NCBI RefSeq assembly: GCF_007833795.1 | Contig: NZ_CP032702.1 | Location: 3,694,529-3,758,528, forward strand | From: Candidatus Pantoea soli | GTDB taxonomy: Bacteria; Pseudomonadota; Gammaproteobacteria; Enterobacterales; Enterobacteriaceae | DNA: 64,000 nucleotides | Reading direction: 5' to 3' | Part shown: positions 1-9,805 of the stretch, piece by piece | How positions within the stretch are numbered: position 1 is the stretch's first letter | How the letters are laid out: every line of letters begins with the position of its first letter | Notes under the pieces: model-generated | The model's database searches: none | What the model saw: the letters and a program-made list of their open reading frames with translations, nothing else | What the model was told of the DNA's origin: nothing | Position numbers and translations under genes: made by a program

Positions 1-597
1 GCGCAGCTCTTGTCACGCGCGCTGCCCGATCCGTCGCTGAATGAGTACACCAAAGTCATCATTGAGCAGGCGGACCGGCTACGCAACCTGGTTGACCGCC
101 TGCTGGGTCCGCAGCAGCCCGGCTTACACGTCACACAGAGTATTCATCAGGTGGCGGAGCGTGTGGTCAATCTGGTGTCTATGGAGCTGCCGGATAACGT
201 CTCGCTGGTGCGTGACTACGACCCCAGCCTGCCGGAGCTGCCACACGATCCGGACCAGATTGAGCAGGTGCTGCTGAACGTTGTGCGTAATGCGCTGCAG
301 GCGCTGGGTGAGGCAGGCGGCACGATCGTGTTGCGGACCCGCACGGCGTTTCAGCTGACGCTGCACGGCACGCGCTATCGTCTGGTTGCCCGTATAGATG
401 TGGAAGATAACGGCCCGGGCATTCCGGCGCAGCTGCAGGATACGCTGTTCTACCCGATGGTGAGCGGACGCGAAGGCGGCACGGGTCTGGGGCTCTCTAT
501 CGCACGCAGCCTGATTGATCAGCATTCAGGAAAAATTGAATTTAACAGTTGGCCAGGTCACACCGAGTTCTCGGTCTACCTGCCTATTCGCCAGTGA
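1..597 (+). CDS. glnL: Nitrogen sensor histidine kinase NtrB (GlnL), 3' part
   Basis: The reading frame is open from base 1, so the 5' end lies outside the window; about 198 C-terminal residues remain of a protein of about 350. The visible part is the HATPase domain: an N-box ([11 protein letters not shown]), a G1 box (DNGPGIP) and a G2 box ([10 protein letters not shown]). The PAS sensor and phospho-acceptor histidine lie upstream. NtrB phosphorylates NtrC under nitrogen limitation and dephosphorylates it when PII is unmodified. The TGA stop is 7 bp before the glnG start, which indicates one transcript. The call is near certain from sequence similarity to E. coli GlnL. Confidence 0.97.
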   Translation, partial: AQLLSRALPDPSLNEYTKVIIEQADRLRNLVDRLLGPQQPGLHVTQSIHQVAERVVNLVSMELPDNVSLVRDYDPSLPELPHDPDQIEQVLLNVVRNALQALGEAGGTIVLRTRTAFQLTLHGTRYRLVARIDVEDNGPGIPAQLQDTLFYPMVSGREGGTGLGLSIARSLIDQHSGKIEFNSWPGHTEFSVYLPIRQ

Positions 598-604
598 GGT
601 TTCT

Positions 605-2014
605 ATGCAACGAGGGATAGTCTGGATCGTCGATGACGATAGCTCGATCCGCTGGGTGCTTGAACGCGCGCTCACTGGAGCCGGTTTGAGCTGCGCCACT
701 TTTGACAGCGGCAACGAGGTGCTGGATGCCCTCGCGACCAAAACCCCAGACGTATTATTGTCCGATATCCGTATGCCAGGCATGGATGGCCTGGCGCTGC
801 TGAAGCAGATTAAACAGCGCCATCCGATGCTGCCGGTGATCATCATGACCGCCCATTCTGATCTGGATGCCGCCGTCAGTGCCTATCAGCAGGGCGCGTT
901 TGATTATCTGCCAAAGCCTTTTGATATCGATGAGGCCGTTGCGCTGGTAGAGCGCGCAATCAGCCACTATCAGGAACAGCAGCAGCCGCGTAACCAGCCG
1001 GTCAGCGGGCCCACCACGGACATTATTGGTGAAGCGCCGGCGATGCAGGATGTCTTTCGCATCATTGGCCGACTGTCGCGTTCCTCTATCAGCGTGCTGA
1101 TTAACGGGGAATCCGGTACCGGTAAAGAGCTGGTGGCACATGCGCTGCATCGCCACAGCCCGCGGGCGAAAGCGCCGTTTATTGCGCTGAATATGGCGGC
1201 CATTCCTAAAGATCTGATTGAATCAGAACTGTTTGGTCACGAAAAAGGTGCCTTTACCGGCGCCAACCAGATTCGTCAGGGCCGGTTTGAGCAGGCGGAT
1301 GGCGGCACGCTGTTTCTGGATGAGATCGGCGATATGCCGCTGGACGTCCAGACGCGCCTGTTGCGCGTGCTGGCCGATGGCCAGTTTTATCGTGTCGGCG
1401 GTTATGCGCCAGTAAAAGTCGATGTGCGAATCATTGCAGCAACGCACCAGAATCTGGAGCTGCGGGTACAGGAAGGCAAATTCCGTGAGGACCTGTTCCA
1501 TCGCCTCAATGTGATTCGGGTACATTTGCCGCCGCTGCGCGAACGCCGGGAAGATATCCCACGTCTGGCCCGCTATTTCCTGCAGGTTGCCGCGCGTGAG
1601 CTTGGGGTGGAAGCAAAAATTCTGCATCCGGAAACCGAAGCTGCCCTGACCCGCCTGCACTGGTCCGGTAACGTGCGTCAGCTGGAAAATACCTGCCGCT
1701 GGCTGACCGTGATGGCCGCAGGTCAGGAAGTGCTGATTCAGGATCTGCCGCCGGAGCTGTTTGAGTCCAGCACGCCGGATAATCCGGTGCAGTCGCTGCC
1801 GGACAGCTGGGCCACGCTGCTGGCGCAGTGGGCCGATCGCGCGTTGCGTTCCGGTCATCAAAACCTGCTGTCAGAGGCACAGCCGGAAATGGAGCGGACA
1901 CTGCTGACCACCGCCCTGCGTCATACGCAGGGTCACAAGCAGGAGGCTGCACGCCTGCTGGGCTGGGGGCGGAATACGTTAACGCGCAAGCTCAAAGAGC
2001 TTGGTATGGAGTGA
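605..2014 (+). CDS. glnG: Nitrogen regulatory response regulator NtrC
   Basis: Sigma54-dependent activator of nitrogen-scavenging promoters and partner of NtrB. It is 469 aa, the E. coli length. The receiver domain (about 1-120) has the phospho-acceptor Asp54 in LLSDIRMP. The central AAA+ domain has Walker A GESGTGKE at 168-175, the sigma54-contacting GAFTGA loop at 215-220 and Walker B FLDE at 237-240. The C-terminal Fis-type helix-turn-helix ends in [10 protein letters not shown]. The frame is open upstream to 515, but the ATG at 605 is chosen because it follows a GAGG ribosome-binding site and gives the family N-terminus [12 protein letters not shown]. Confidence 0.98.
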   Translation: MQRGIVWIVDDDSSIRWVLERALTGAGLSCATFDSGNEVLDALATKTPDVLLSDIRMPGMDGLALLKQIKQRHPMLPVIIMTAHSDLDAAVSAYQQGAFDYLPKPFDIDEAVALVERAISHYQEQQQPRNQPVSGPTTDIIGEAPAMQDVFRIIGRLSRSSISVLINGESGTGKELVAHALHRHSPRAKAPFIALNMAAIPKDLIESELFGHEKGAFTGANQIRQGRFEQADGGTLFLDEIGDMPLDVQTRLLRVLADGQFYRVGGYAPVKVDVRIIAATHQNLELRVQEGKFREDLFHRLNVIRVHLPPLRERREDIPRLARYFLQVAARELGVEAKILHPETEAALTRLHWSGNVRQLENTCRWLTVMAAGQEVLIQDLPPELFESSTPDNPVQSLPDSWATLLAQWADRALRSGHQNLLSEAQPEMERTLLTTALRHTQGHKQEAARLLGWGRNTLTRKLKELGME

Positions 2015-2120
2015 AACGGCAGCGGGGAAAAAGTCTGTTTTTTACCCGATTTCTGCCCGCAGTATCTGTACAGACCGACGCCGATCAGTATCATACTGGC
2101 GGCAATCGGGAGAGGTTACT

Positions 2121-2246
2121 ATGTTGCAATCAGTCATTCAGATGATCGCGCATAACGTGGCAGCAATCGGCAGCGCGGTGGCGCATTCACCGCAAACCGC
2201 CCTCGCCGCCGTCGTGTGCGCCATGACCGTGAGTCTGTTCAGTTAA
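2121..2246 (+). CDS. yshB: Small protein YshB
   Basis: A 41-residue ORF between glnG and hemN, the position of yshB in E. coli (36 aa there). The C-terminal half matches the pattern I recall for YshB: a SHTPQTAVAAVLCA-like segment, here AHSPQTALAAVVCAMTVSLFS minus its last residue, ending in a hydrophobic helix. A GGGAGAGG ribosome-binding site lies just upstream of the ATG. The hydrophobic C-terminus suggests a single membrane segment. Its molecular role is not evident from sequence. A weak promoter-like pair (TGTACA, 16 bp, TATCAT at 2067-2094) precedes it. Confidence 0.8.
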   Translation: MLQSVIQMIAHNVAAIGSAVAHSPQTALAAVVCAMTVSLFS

Positions 2247-2247
2247 T

Positions 2248-2273
2248 ACAAAGGGAGCGTCAGCTCCCTTTGT
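2248..2273. terminator. Bidirectional-type hairpin between yshB and hemN
   Basis: A perfect 11-bp stem (ACAAAGGGAGC / GCTCCCTTTGT) with a GTCA loop sits between the convergent ends of yshB (+) and hemN (-). T-rich sequence follows on the plus strand (TGTTGTT), so it most likely terminates the glnLG-yshB transcript. Any effect on hemN transcription would depend on the minus-strand tail, which is weaker. Confidence 0.75.
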
Positions 2274-2275
2274 TG

Positions 2276-3649
2276 TTAAATGACGCGGGAAAACGGCTGT
2301 CGGGGCGCGTTTTGCTGCAGATAGCGATCAAAGCACATACAGATATTGCGAATCAGTAAGCGGCCCGTGCTGCTCACCTGCAGACGGCGCCCCTGCTGCA
2401 TCACCAGGCCGTCTGCCATCAGCGGTGCCAGCCGCGCCAGATCGTCTGCGAAATAGGCTTCAAACTTCACCGGCCACTGCGCCTCTATCGCGGCAAAATC
2501 CAGCGTGAAATTGCAAATCAGCGCTTTAATCACCTCACGCCGCAGGCGATCGTCATCCGTCAGCGTTAATCCGCGCCACAGCGCATCCTCCTGCTGCTCC
2601 ACCCGGGCATAGTAGTCGTTCAGCACTTTTTGGTTCTGCGCGTAGCTGTCGCCCATCATGCTGATCGCCGACACGCCCAGCCCCAGCAGATCGGTTTCTC
2701 CCTGCGTGGTGTAGCCCTGGAAATTACGGTGCAACACACCGGCGCGCTGCGCCACCGCCAGCTCATCGTCCGGCTTCGCAAAATGGTCCATACCAATAAA
2801 CTGATAGCCGGCACCGGTTAAGGTGGCGATGGTCTGCTGCAGAATCTCCAGTCTCTGCGCCGCGCCCGGCAGCTCATCCTCTTTGATTTTGCGCTGCGCC
2901 GCGAACAGAGCAGGCATATGGGCATAATTAAAAACGCTGAGGCGATCGGGGTTGAGCGCGATAACGCGCTGCAGAGTAAACGCAAAGCTTTGCGGCGTTT
3001 GCAGCGGCAGGCCATAAATCAAATCCAGGCTAATGGAACCAAAGCCCTGGTCACGCGCACGCTGCACCAGCGCGAAGATGGTTGCTTCGTCCTGCACACG
3101 ATTCACGCGCGCCTGAACGGCTTTATTAAAGTCCTGCACGCCCATACTCAGGCGAGTAAAGCCCTCTGCGCGCAGATGATCGATCATCTCCGGTGCGATT
3201 TCGCGCGGATCCACTTCAATCGACATTTCGGCATCGGCAGCAATTGCAAAATGCTGGCGCAGCAGCGCCATCAGCCGGCTGATCTGCTGCTGATTCAGGA
3301 AGGTGGGCGTGCCGCCACCCCAGTGCAATTGCGTCACGCGACGCCCTGCAAACAGCAGCGCGCGCTGACAAATTTCCTGCGCCAGCGCATCCAGATAGCG
3401 ATCGGCTTTGTGCAGCTGCCGCGTCACGATTTTATTGCAGCCGCAGAAGTAGCAGAGCCGGTGACAGAACGGGATATGCACATAGAGTGAAAGCGGCCGA
3501 TCGGGATAGCGGGCGGCCGCGCGCTGAAAATCATCGTGACTGAAGGTGTCGCTGAATGCCAGCGCGGTGGGATAAGAGGTGTAACGCGGGCCGGCGTGAT
3601 TGTATTTTTCAATCAGCCGCTGATCCCACTCAATCTGCTGTGATGACAT
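2276..3649 (-). CDS. hemN: Oxygen-independent coproporphyrinogen III oxidase
   Basis: Radical SAM enzyme that decarboxylates coproporphyrinogen III to protoporphyrinogen IX in anaerobic haem synthesis. The Fe-S ligating CX3CX2C is at about residues 62-69 (FCHRLCYFCGC), followed by a glycine-rich SAM segment GGGTPT. Its length of 457 aa equals that of E. coli HemN. The frame can be read from a GTG at 3655, but that codon overlaps the ribosome-binding site AAGGAG. The ATG at 3649 is well spaced and gives the family N-terminus. The ribosome-binding site lies inside the last codons of the upstream small ORF, so translation may be coupled. Confidence 0.98.
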   Translation of the reverse strand: MSSQQIEWDQRLIEKYNHAGPRYTSYPTALAFSDTFSHDDFQRAAARYPDRPLSLYVHIPFCHRLCYFCGCNKIVTRQLHKADRYLDALAQEICQRALLFAGRRVTQLHWGGGTPTFLNQQQISRLMALLRQHFAIAADAEMSIEVDPREIAPEMIDHLRAEGFTRLSMGVQDFNKAVQARVNRVQDEATIFALVQRARDQGFGSISLDLIYGLPLQTPQSFAFTLQRVIALNPDRLSVFNYAHMPALFAAQRKIKEDELPGAAQRLEILQQTIATLTGAGYQFIGMDHFAKPDDELAVAQRAGVLHRNFQGYTTQGETDLLGLGVSAISMMGDSYAQNQKVLNDYYARVEQQEDALWRGLTLTDDDRLRREVIKALICNFTLDFAAIEAQWPVKFEAYFADDLARLAPLMADGLVMQQGRRLQVSSTGRLLIRNICMCFDRYLQQNAPRQPFSRVI

Positions 3650-3651
3650 GC

Positions 3652-3828
3652 TCACTCCTTACGGTGACGACGTCTCAGGACGGGTCGCGTAGCAGAAGCA
3701 TGGCCGGGACGCCGGGCAGAACGCCGGCGTATACGCGCTTTCAGACGCGACAGGCGGCGTAGTTTAATCAATAACGCGAGGAGATAACATGTCAGCAGCA
3801 GCGCTAAAATTGATCCAGGCCAAAGCAT
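3652..3828 (-). CDS. Unrecognised small basic membrane protein ORF upstream of hemN
   Basis: A 58-aa ORF with an N-terminal hydrophobic segment (WPGSILALLLTCYLLALLI), then an arginine-rich tail. I do not recognise the family. Two things support it as a gene: its TGA stop is 2 nt before the hemN ATG with the hemN ribosome-binding site embedded in its last codons, and the topology is that of a single-pass small membrane protein with a cytoplasmic basic tail. The start could be the ATG at 3828 (AACAGG upstream) or a TTG at 3834. It could also be a chance ORF in the hemN leader. Confidence 0.5.
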   Translation of the reverse strand: MLWPGSILALLLTCYLLALLIKLRRLSRLKARIRRRSARRPGHASATRPVLRRRHRKE

Positions 3829-3849
3829 CAGCAAATACCTGTTGCGCCC

Positions 3850-3871
3850 GGCATGCGGTAATCCGCATGCC
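3850..3871. repeat. Perfect inverted repeat between yihI and the small ORF
   Basis: GGCATGCGG, loop TAAT, CCGCATGCC: a 9-bp perfect stem with no T-run on either side. It lies between yihI and the next minus-strand ORF. It is more likely an RNA-stabilising or processing stem than an intrinsic terminator. Confidence 0.6.
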
Positions 3872-3883
3872 GATCAAAATCGC

Positions 3884-4405
3884 TTAGTGGCCTTTCAGCA
3901 GACGCATCATATCTTCTTCGGCCTGCTCATCTTCCGCATCGTCATCCAGGGCGATGCCGAGCGTTTCCATCAGCTCATCAATACGATCCAGCGTTTCATC
4001 CAGCCACGCCTGCTCTTCGCCGCTCAGGGTTTCGCCGTTTTCCAGACGATCCAGCAGCGTATCAAGACGTTCATCGTTTTCCAGCTTCGCCAGCTCTTCC
4101 TGCGGTGTCAGACGCACCTTCTCTGCTTTGGGTTTAGGCTGTGCCGCCGGCTTTTTGACGGTTTGGGTAGTGCCATCAGCCACCAGCGCAACCGGCTTCT
4201 TACTGCCCAGCCGCGGGTCGGCGCTTTTATTGCTCTTCCCTTTGCTGGCGCTCTGCGTTTCCGGATTCGCGCGGCTGCCCGCTTTATGGCCGCTGTGCTT
4301 TTTATCGCGTTTACGATCGCGCGCTTCCTGATTCAGTTCTTCACGCGATTTACGTTTGTTTTTGGCAGCGGGTTTGCCACGCTGGGCTGGTGCAGGTTGC
4401 TTCAT
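3884..4405 (-). CDS. yihI: Der GTPase-activating protein YihI
   Basis: YihI stimulates the GTPase Der and so restrains 50S ribosome maturation. The 173-aa sequence (169 in E. coli) has the typical layout: a lysine/arginine-rich disordered N-terminus (about 1-95), a helical core with [20 protein letters not shown], and an acidic C-terminus ending in [10 protein letters not shown]. The ATG follows a weak CCGGACATC leader. It is transcribed towards hemN. The CsrC gene lies upstream on the same strand, as in E. coli. Confidence 0.96.
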   Translation of the reverse strand: MKQPAPAQRGKPAAKNKRKSREELNQEARDRKRDKKHSGHKAGSRANPETQSASKGKSNKSADPRLGSKKPVALVADGTTQTVKKPAAQPKPKAEKVRLTPQEELAKLENDERLDTLLDRLENGETLSGEEQAWLDETLDRIDELMETLGIALDDDAEDEQAEEDMMRLLKGH

Positions 4406-4473
4406 GATGTCCGGTCTCGGCGGTTTTTCTTCAGTATAGAATTGCGGCGAAATCTAGCAGAAAGATGACAAAG

Positions 4474-4501
4474 AAAAAAGGCGATAGCCTATGCTATCGC
4501 C
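4474..4501 (-). terminator. csrC intrinsic terminator
   Basis: A 9-bp perfect stem (GGCGATAGC / GCTATCGCC, loop of 4) followed on the minus strand by six T residues. Confidence 0.9.
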
Positions 4502-4698
4502 TTATTTCGCACCTTCGCACGAAGGAAACACGTGTTTAATCCTTTATGGCTCACAACGTCCCGGTTATTCCATCGCCTCTCGCTCCTGCGAGTAATCCCT
4601 GTCCCTGTCCGATTCCTGCCTGAATCGCTCTCCTGCCATGCTCCCGGCCATCCCTGACGCTCCTGAGCTCATCATCCTGATGGGTGCTGCCGTGCACT
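4474..4698 (-). ncRNA. csrC: CsrC, CsrA-sequestering sRNA
   Basis: It sits between yihA and yihI on the strand used in E. coli. The minus-strand sequence carries 13 GGA motifs, many as CAGGA or GGGA in predicted loops, which is the CsrA-binding signature. It ends in a strong intrinsic terminator (GGCGATAGC / GCTATCGCC followed by six T) closely resembling that of E. coli csrC. A promoter-like pair TTGTTC - 16 bp - TACATT places the 5' end near 4698; this end is an estimate. CsrC titrates CsrA and relieves its post-transcriptional repression. Confidence 0.88.
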
Positions 4699-4956
4699 GA
4701 CAACAAATGTAGACCAACCCGTAAAATGAACAAGTGAGACTTGTCTCTAATTTAACGTGGTACCGCCTGATTTTTTCTTAAGGCAATGAAATGTATGACT
4801 TTAAATAAGCGTGAATATTCAATGAATCCATGAAGGCTGTCAGTAAATAGCGGCAATCTCTTACAAAATGGCCCGCAGAGATGCGTATCGGGCACTTTTG
4901 CGTCATAACAGGTATAATCGGCGTCATTGCCTGAACCTTTCTGCCGGAGTTTTACT

Positions 4957-5601
4957 TTGTCTGCTTTGAATTACCACATCACCCATTTCATGCTCAGCGC
5001 CCCGGATATTCGCCATTTGCCTGCGGACGCGGGTATTGAAGTTGCCTTTGCCGGACGCTCCAATGCAGGCAAATCCAGCGCGCTGAACACGTTAACCAAT
5101 CAGAAAAGCCTGGCACGAACCAGTAAAACGCCAGGGCGTACTCAGTTGATCAACCTGTTTGAGGTCGTTGAAGGTAAACGCCTGGTGGATTTACCGGGCT
5201 ACGGCTATGCCGAAGTGCCGGAAGAGATGAAGCGTAAATGGCAGCGTGCACTGGGTGAATACCTGCAGAAGCGTCAGGCGCTGAAAGGCCTGGTCGTGCT
5301 GATGGATATCCGCCATCCGCTGAAAGATCTCGATCAGCAGATGATTGAGTGGGCCGTACAGAGTCAAATCCCGGTGCTGGTACTGCTGACCAAAGCAGAC
5401 AAGCTGGCTTCAGGCGCGCGTAAAGCGCAGCTGAATATGGTGCGTGAAGCTTCGCTGGCCTTTATGGGCGACGTGCAGGTCGAGATGTTTTCTTCACTGA
5501 AGAAGCTGGGTGTGGATAAACTGCGCCAGAAGCTTGATACCTGGTTCAGCGAGCTGGAACCGGCTCAGGAAGGGGATGGCGAACCGCAGGATGAGGCGTA
5601 A
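4957..5601 (+). CDS. yihA: Ribosome biogenesis GTPase YihA/YsxC (EngB)
   Basis: Essential GTPase acting in late 50S subunit assembly. The 214-aa protein has G1 GRSNAGKS (about 33-40), the switch segment KTPGRTQ, G3 DLPGYG and G4 TKAD. The start is taken as TTG at 4957: a CCGGAG ribosome-binding site lies 7 nt before it and the product begins at the conserved segment [11 protein letters not shown] further in-frame TTG at 4927 has no ribosome-binding site. It is divergent from csrC and convergent with spf. Confidence 0.96.
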   Translation: MSALNYHITHFMLSAPDIRHLPADAGIEVAFAGRSNAGKSSALNTLTNQKSLARTSKTPGRTQLINLFEVVEGKRLVDLPGYGYAEVPEEMKRKWQRALGEYLQKRQALKGLVVLMDIRHPLKDLDQQMIEWAVQSQIPVLVLLTKADKLASGARKAQLNMVREASLAFMGDVQVEMFSSLKKLGVDKLRQKLDTWFSELEPAQEGDGEPQDEA

Positions 5602-5638
5602 TCATCCTTTGCCCGCCGGGCTTTATCTGAAAAAGCCC

Positions 5639-5747
5639 AATAAAAAACGCCCCAGTCATAAATGACTGGGGCGGCTAATATTCAGCCAAATCCGATTACG
5701 TGAAGTAAAAGGTCTGAAAGATAGAACATCTTACCTCTGTACCCTAC
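5639..5747 (-). ncRNA. spf: Spot 42 sRNA
   Basis: The 109-nt minus-strand sequence matches E. coli Spot 42 almost base for base, from GTAGGGTACAGAGGTAAGAT through the terminal hairpin (CGCCCCAGTCA / TGACTGGGGCG) and U-tract. It lies downstream of polA and convergent to yihA, its usual location. Spot 42 is an Hfq-dependent regulator that represses many secondary-carbon genes (galK, for example) when glucose is present. A -10 like TAAAGT precedes the first G. A TGTGA half-site about 90 bp upstream (minus strand, about 5835-5839) may belong to a CRP site, but the other half is poor. Confidence 0.97.
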
Positions 5748-5968
5748 GCGACAAACTTTACCTGAATTTTTCTGACCAACAAAGGATTTTTTGTTGTTAA
5801 GTTTCAGGTTTCGATATGTTTTTTACCAGGTTCGTCACATTTCAGCGCAGCAAATGTAGTTTAATTACTGAAAAAATGCTTAGTCGCCAGCCATTTACCT
5901 GGCTGTGATTCTGCCCCTGATTAAGGCAGTCAACTGAAGCGATTAAGCAAACTTTTTTCTTATGACGC

Positions 5969-5995
5969 GGCCAGGGCTGATGCCAGCCACTGGCC
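5969..5995. repeat. Inverted repeat downstream of polA
   Basis: GGCCAG-T-GGCTG, loop GCAT, CAGCC-CTGGCC on the minus strand: an 11-bp stem with one bulge, about 10 bases beyond the polA stop. No U-run follows, so it is probably an mRNA 3'-end stabilising structure rather than an intrinsic terminator. Confidence 0.5.
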
Positions 5996-6004
5996 CGGTG
6001 ACGA

Positions 6005-8791
6005 TCAGTGCGCCTGATCCCAGTTATCACCCGTCCCGACTTCCACCAGCAGCGGCACATCCAGCTTCATGCTGTTTTCCATCAGCTGACGGATTTTCAC
6101 GCTGGCGCTTTCCACTGCCTCTTTCCGGATTTCAAACACCAGCTCATCGTGAACCTGCATGATCATGGTTACCGCGTCGTTGTTTTCTTTTTGCAGCCAG
6201 TCGTCCACGGCAATCATGGCGCGTTTAATGATATCGGCTGCGGTTCCCTGCATCGGGGCGTTGATTGCGGCACGCTCCGCCGCTTTACGGCGGATAGCGT
6301 TGCTGGATTTGATGTCCGGCAGCCACAGACGACGCCCGTCCAGCGTCTCCACGTAGCCTTTTGCCGCAGCCTGTTCGCGCGTCTGTTCCATATAGCGCAG
6401 CACGCCCGGATAGCGTTCAAAGTAGAGGTCCATATACTTCTTCGCTTCGCCGGCACCAATGTTCAGCTGACGCGATAAACCAAAGGCGCTCATACCGTAA
6501 ATCAGCCCAAAGTTAATCGCCTTGGCGCTGCGACGCTGTTCACCGGAGACCTTGCTCAGCGCCACCCCAAACACTTCCGATGCCGTGGCGCGGTGAATGT
6601 CCTCACCCTGAGCAAATGCTTCCAGCAGGCCTTTGTCCTGCGACAGATGCGCCATAATTCGCAGCTCAATTTGTGAATAGTCCGCGGCAACAATGCGCTT
6701 GTCGGCACCGGCAATAAACGCCTGGCGAATACGTCGTCCCTCTTCATTGCGCACCGGAATGTTCTGCAGGTTAGGATCGGTTGAAGAGAGACGCCCGGTT
6801 GCGGTCACCGCCTGATGATAAGACGTATGAACGCGTCCGGTAACCGGGTTGATCATTTGCGGCAGTTTATCGGTGTAAGTCGACTTCAGCTTCGACAAAC
6901 CCCGGTGCTCCAGAATAACTTTGGGCAAAGGATAATCCAGCGCCAGCTCGGCCAGCACTTCTTCGCTAGTTGAAGGTGCCCCACCCGGCGTCTTTTTCGT
7001 CGGCTTAATACCCTGCTTTTCAAACAGGATGGTTTGCAGCTGTTTGGTAGAAGAGAGGTTGAAGGGCTCACCGGCCAGATCGTGCGCCTTCTGTTCCAGC
7101 TCAGCAAGGCGCGTGGTCAGCTCCTGCGAGTGTCTGGCCAGAATGTTCTGGTCAATCAGTACGCCATTGCGCTCAACGCGTGAGATCACCGTCACCAGCG
7201 GCATTTCAATCTCTTCAAATACCCGCTTCGGTCCGGCCTCCTGCTCCAGTTTTGGCCACATTTGCAGGTGCAGCTGCAGCGTGACGTCCGCGTCCTCTGC
7301 CGCATAATGTGCCGCCTGTTCGAGGGCAATCTGGTTGAACGTCAGCTGGTTTTTTCCTTTCCCGGCGATCTCTTCAAAAGTAACCGTTTTGTGGTTGAGC
7401 CAGCGCGCAGCCAGACTGTCCATGTCATGTTTGCCGCCTACGCTGCTCAGACAGTAGGATTCCAGCATGGTGTCAAACTTAATGCCGTCCAGTTCAATGC
7501 CGTAGTTGTTCAGCACGCCGCGATCGTACTTCAGGTTCTGGCCCACTTTTGCTGCGTTGCCATCTTCCAGCAGAGGTTTCAGCTGCGCCAGCACGCTGTC
7601 GCGATCGAGCTGATCCGGTGCATCCAGATAATCGTGTCCGACCGGCAGATAAGCCGCCTCGCCTGGCGCAACAGCGAAAGCGATGCCGACAATATTGGCG
7701 CTCAGCGTGTCGAGCGAATCGGTTTCCAGATCAAAAGCAAATACGTCTGCGCCTTTGAGCTTTTCTATCCACGCGCTGAATGTGGCTTCGTCCAGGATGG
7801 TAACGTAACCGTCGGATGACAGCACGCTGGTGGCTTCCACCACCGGCGCGGGTTCATCGGTCAGCGCTTTCTGCGCCTGCGGGTTGCTCTTTTTTCCCTG
7901 CAGCCATTTGCCATCCTGCAGGTCGGCGATCCAGCGTTTAAATTCGTAACGGCTGAACAGCGCCTGCAACGCTTCCACATCCGGCTCGCTGACGGTCAGC
8001 TGATCGCAGCGCAGCGCCAGCTCAACATCGGTTTTGATGGTCGCCAGCTGATAAGAGAGAAAGGCAACATCACGGTTCTGCTCCAGTTTCGCGGCCATGG
8101 TTTTGGCTCCGCGGAAAGAGAGCCCGGCAACTTTATCGAGGTTTTCGTAGATCGCGTGCATCCCGCCCAGTCCCTGTAACAGTGCCTGAGCGGTTTTCTC
8201 GCCGACGCCCGGCACGCCAGGAATGTTATCCGAGCTGTCACCCATCATGGCGAGAAAATCGATAATCAGAGAAGGCGGGACACCGAACTTCTGTTCCACT
8301 TCTTCCGGCCCGAGTACGGTGTTGGTCATGGTGTTGATCAGGGTAATACCTGGCGTGACCAGCTGCGCCATATCTTTATCACCGGTGCTGATCAGCACCG
8401 CGCGCCCCTGCTTTTCGGCTTCCAGCGCCAGCGTTCCGATCACGTCATCCGCTTCTACGCCCGAAACCGCCAGCAGCGGCAGCCCCATGGCTTTCACCAT
8501 CTCGTGCAGCGGCGCAATCTGCGCCCGCAGATCGTCTGGCATCGGCGGTCGATGCGATTTGTAGTTTTCAAACAACTCGTCGCGGAACGTTTTGCCTTTT
8601 GCATCGAAGACCACAGCCACATGGCTGGGTTGATACTGCATCAACAGGCTCTTTAGCATGTTGAGTACACCATACATGGCGCCGGTTGGCTCACCTGCAC
8701 TGTTAGTCAGTGGCGGAAAGGCATGATACGCACGGTAGAGATAAGAGGATCCATCTACCAGAATCAGGGGATTTTCTGCAATTTGCGCCAT
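6005..8791 (-). CDS. polA: DNA polymerase I
   Basis: Repair and Okazaki-fragment polymerase of 928 aa, identical in length to E. coli. An N-terminal 5' nuclease (about 1-320) carries the [13 protein letters not shown] and GEKTAQALL segments. A 3'-5' exonuclease (about 325-520) keeps the acidic motif [11 protein letters not shown]. The polymerase domain has motif A ([12 protein letters not shown]), motif B ([15 protein letters not shown]) and motif C (QVHDELVFE). All catalytic residues expected for proofreading and polymerisation are present. yihG, which separates polA from dsbA in E. coli, is absent here. Confidence 0.99.
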   Translation of the reverse strand: MAQIAENPLILVDGSSYLYRAYHAFPPLTNSAGEPTGAMYGVLNMLKSLLMQYQPSHVAVVFDAKGKTFRDELFENYKSHRPPMPDDLRAQIAPLHEMVKAMGLPLLAVSGVEADDVIGTLALEAEKQGRAVLISTGDKDMAQLVTPGITLINTMTNTVLGPEEVEQKFGVPPSLIIDFLAMMGDSSDNIPGVPGVGEKTAQALLQGLGGMHAIYENLDKVAGLSFRGAKTMAAKLEQNRDVAFLSYQLATIKTDVELALRCDQLTVSEPDVEALQALFSRYEFKRWIADLQDGKWLQGKKSNPQAQKALTDEPAPVVEATSVLSSDGYVTILDEATFSAWIEKLKGADVFAFDLETDSLDTLSANIVGIAFAVAPGEAAYLPVGHDYLDAPDQLDRDSVLAQLKPLLEDGNAAKVGQNLKYDRGVLNNYGIELDGIKFDTMLESYCLSSVGGKHDMDSLAARWLNHKTVTFEEIAGKGKNQLTFNQIALEQAAHYAAEDADVTLQLHLQMWPKLEQEAGPKRVFEEIEMPLVTVISRVERNGVLIDQNILARHSQELTTRLAELEQKAHDLAGEPFNLSSTKQLQTILFEKQGIKPTKKTPGGAPSTSEEVLAELALDYPLPKVILEHRGLSKLKSTYTDKLPQMINPVTGRVHTSYHQAVTATGRLSSTDPNLQNIPVRNEEGRRIRQAFIAGADKRIVAADYSQIELRIMAHLSQDKGLLEAFAQGEDIHRATASEVFGVALSKVSGEQRRSAKAINFGLIYGMSAFGLSRQLNIGAGEAKKYMDLYFERYPGVLRYMEQTREQAAAKGYVETLDGRRLWLPDIKSSNAIRRKAAERAAINAPMQGTAADIIKRAMIAVDDWLQKENNDAVTMIMQVHDELVFEIRKEAVESASVKIRQLMENSMKLDVPLLVEVGTGDNWDQAH

Positions 8792-9110
8792 AGGTTCGTA
8801 TTTTCTTCGTTGCGATAATGAGGCTTATAAGGATGCCACATCCAGCGGGGAATGTTGAATCAACACCATGCAGACAGGATCTTTTTCGTCATCGTGCGGT
8901 AGCGATCGCAAGGATCGTCTTGTGGATAACTTTGTGCGTAAAAATCATAACGTATTGTTATTTACGCGAATTGCAAATAACTTACACTATAAAAACCTTT
9001 TAAATCAGTAAATTATTAAGTTTCTGTGACGTAACACCTCTTTTTGACAAGGCGATCGTCCATGTGGATATTGCGTGGCGGGTGTAAAAAGGAGGGAACA
9101 AAACAGGATG
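8792..9110. other. Intergenic region upstream of polA
   Basis: About 320 bp with no supported gene. The part nearest polA is its leader. The middle (8920-9010) is AT-rich and includes a TGTGGATAA sequence at about 8920 that looks like a DnaA box. The only ORFs are short and lack family features. E. coli carries yihG in this interval; no remnant of it is visible. Confidence 0.6.
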
Positions 9111-9137
9111 AAAAAAACGCCGGTCACGCCGGCGTTT
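9111..9137 (-). terminator. dsbA intrinsic terminator
   Basis: A 9-bp GC-rich stem (AAACGCCGG / CCGGCGTTT, loop of 5) just after the dsbA stop, followed by a T-run on the minus strand. It ends the srkA-dsbA transcript. Confidence 0.9.
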
Positions 9138-9149
9138 ACATTGCGTTGG

Positions 9150-9779
9150 TTACTTCTTCTCAACCAGGAATTTTACAACATTGGCGTAATCGGCGACGAA
9201 GTTGTCCATAGAGCTGGTATCCAGACCGCCGTTGTTAACCATGTATTTACCGTTAACAAAGATGGCCGGAACACCCTGCAGGTTGACATCAGAAGCGGCC
9301 TTCTGCTGCTGTGCAATCAGCGCTTTCACCGCAAAGCTGTTCCAGGCGCCATCGTAATCCTCGGCAGAGATGCCAGCGGCTTTGATGAACGTCTCTTTCA
9401 GGCTGGCGGCATCGGTGATGGTCTGGGTTTTCTGAATACCGTCAAAAATTGGCGCGGTGACCTTATCTTCCACACCCAGCGCCATAGCAACAGCCCAGGC
9501 ATGCGTCACCACCGGACCAAAATCACCGCCGAGGAAATCCACGTGATATTTAGTGACTTTGGTATCGGCTGGCAGATTCTTTTTCACGGCGTCACTGACG
9601 TGATAAATACGTTCGAACTGGTAGCAGTGCGGGCAGAAAAAAGAGAAGAACTCCATAACCTGAGGCTCACCAGCAACCGGCTTTGGCAGCGTCACGTACT
9701 GCTTGCCTTCATCAAACTGTGCTGCTGAAGCGCAAAATGCCAGCATCAGACCTACCAGCGCAAACATGATCTTTTTCAT
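9150..9779 (-). CDS. dsbA: Periplasmic thiol:disulfide oxidoreductase DsbA
   Basis: Introduces disulfide bonds into exported proteins and is re-oxidised by DsbB. The 209-aa precursor has a Sec signal peptide ([20 protein letters not shown], cleavage about residue 19-20), the active site CPHC at 49-52 and the cis-proline region [11 protein letters not shown]. The frame is open to an ATG at 9806, but that codon overlaps the srkA stop. The ATG at 9779 follows AGGAG and gives the classical signal peptide. It is co-directional with srkA 26 bp upstream, as in E. coli, where the pair can be co-transcribed. Confidence 0.98.
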   Translation of the reverse strand: MKKIMFALVGLMLAFCASAAQFDEGKQYVTLPKPVAGEPQVMEFFSFFCPHCYQFERIYHVSDAVKKNLPADTKVTKYHVDFLGGDFGPVVTHAWAVAMALGVEDKVTAPIFDGIQKTQTITDAASLKETFIKAAGISAEDYDGAWNSFAVKALIAQQQKAASDVNLQGVPAIFVNGKYMVNNGGLDTSSMDNFVADYANVVKFLVEKK

Positions 9780-9805
9780 CGTGAAAATATCTCCTGAATA
9801 CTTCA

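Noticed and set aside
8920..8930. Second replication-origin-like site (TGTGGATAA upstream of polA)
   Set aside because: A single DnaA box without 13-mers or clustered boxes; oriC is clearly at 34.6-34.8 kb.
9075..9728. 217-codon plus-strand ORF preceded by an AAGGAGG-like sequence
   Set aside because: It is antisense to dsbA and passes through the dsbA terminator; codons follow the dsbA frame, and no family is recognisable.
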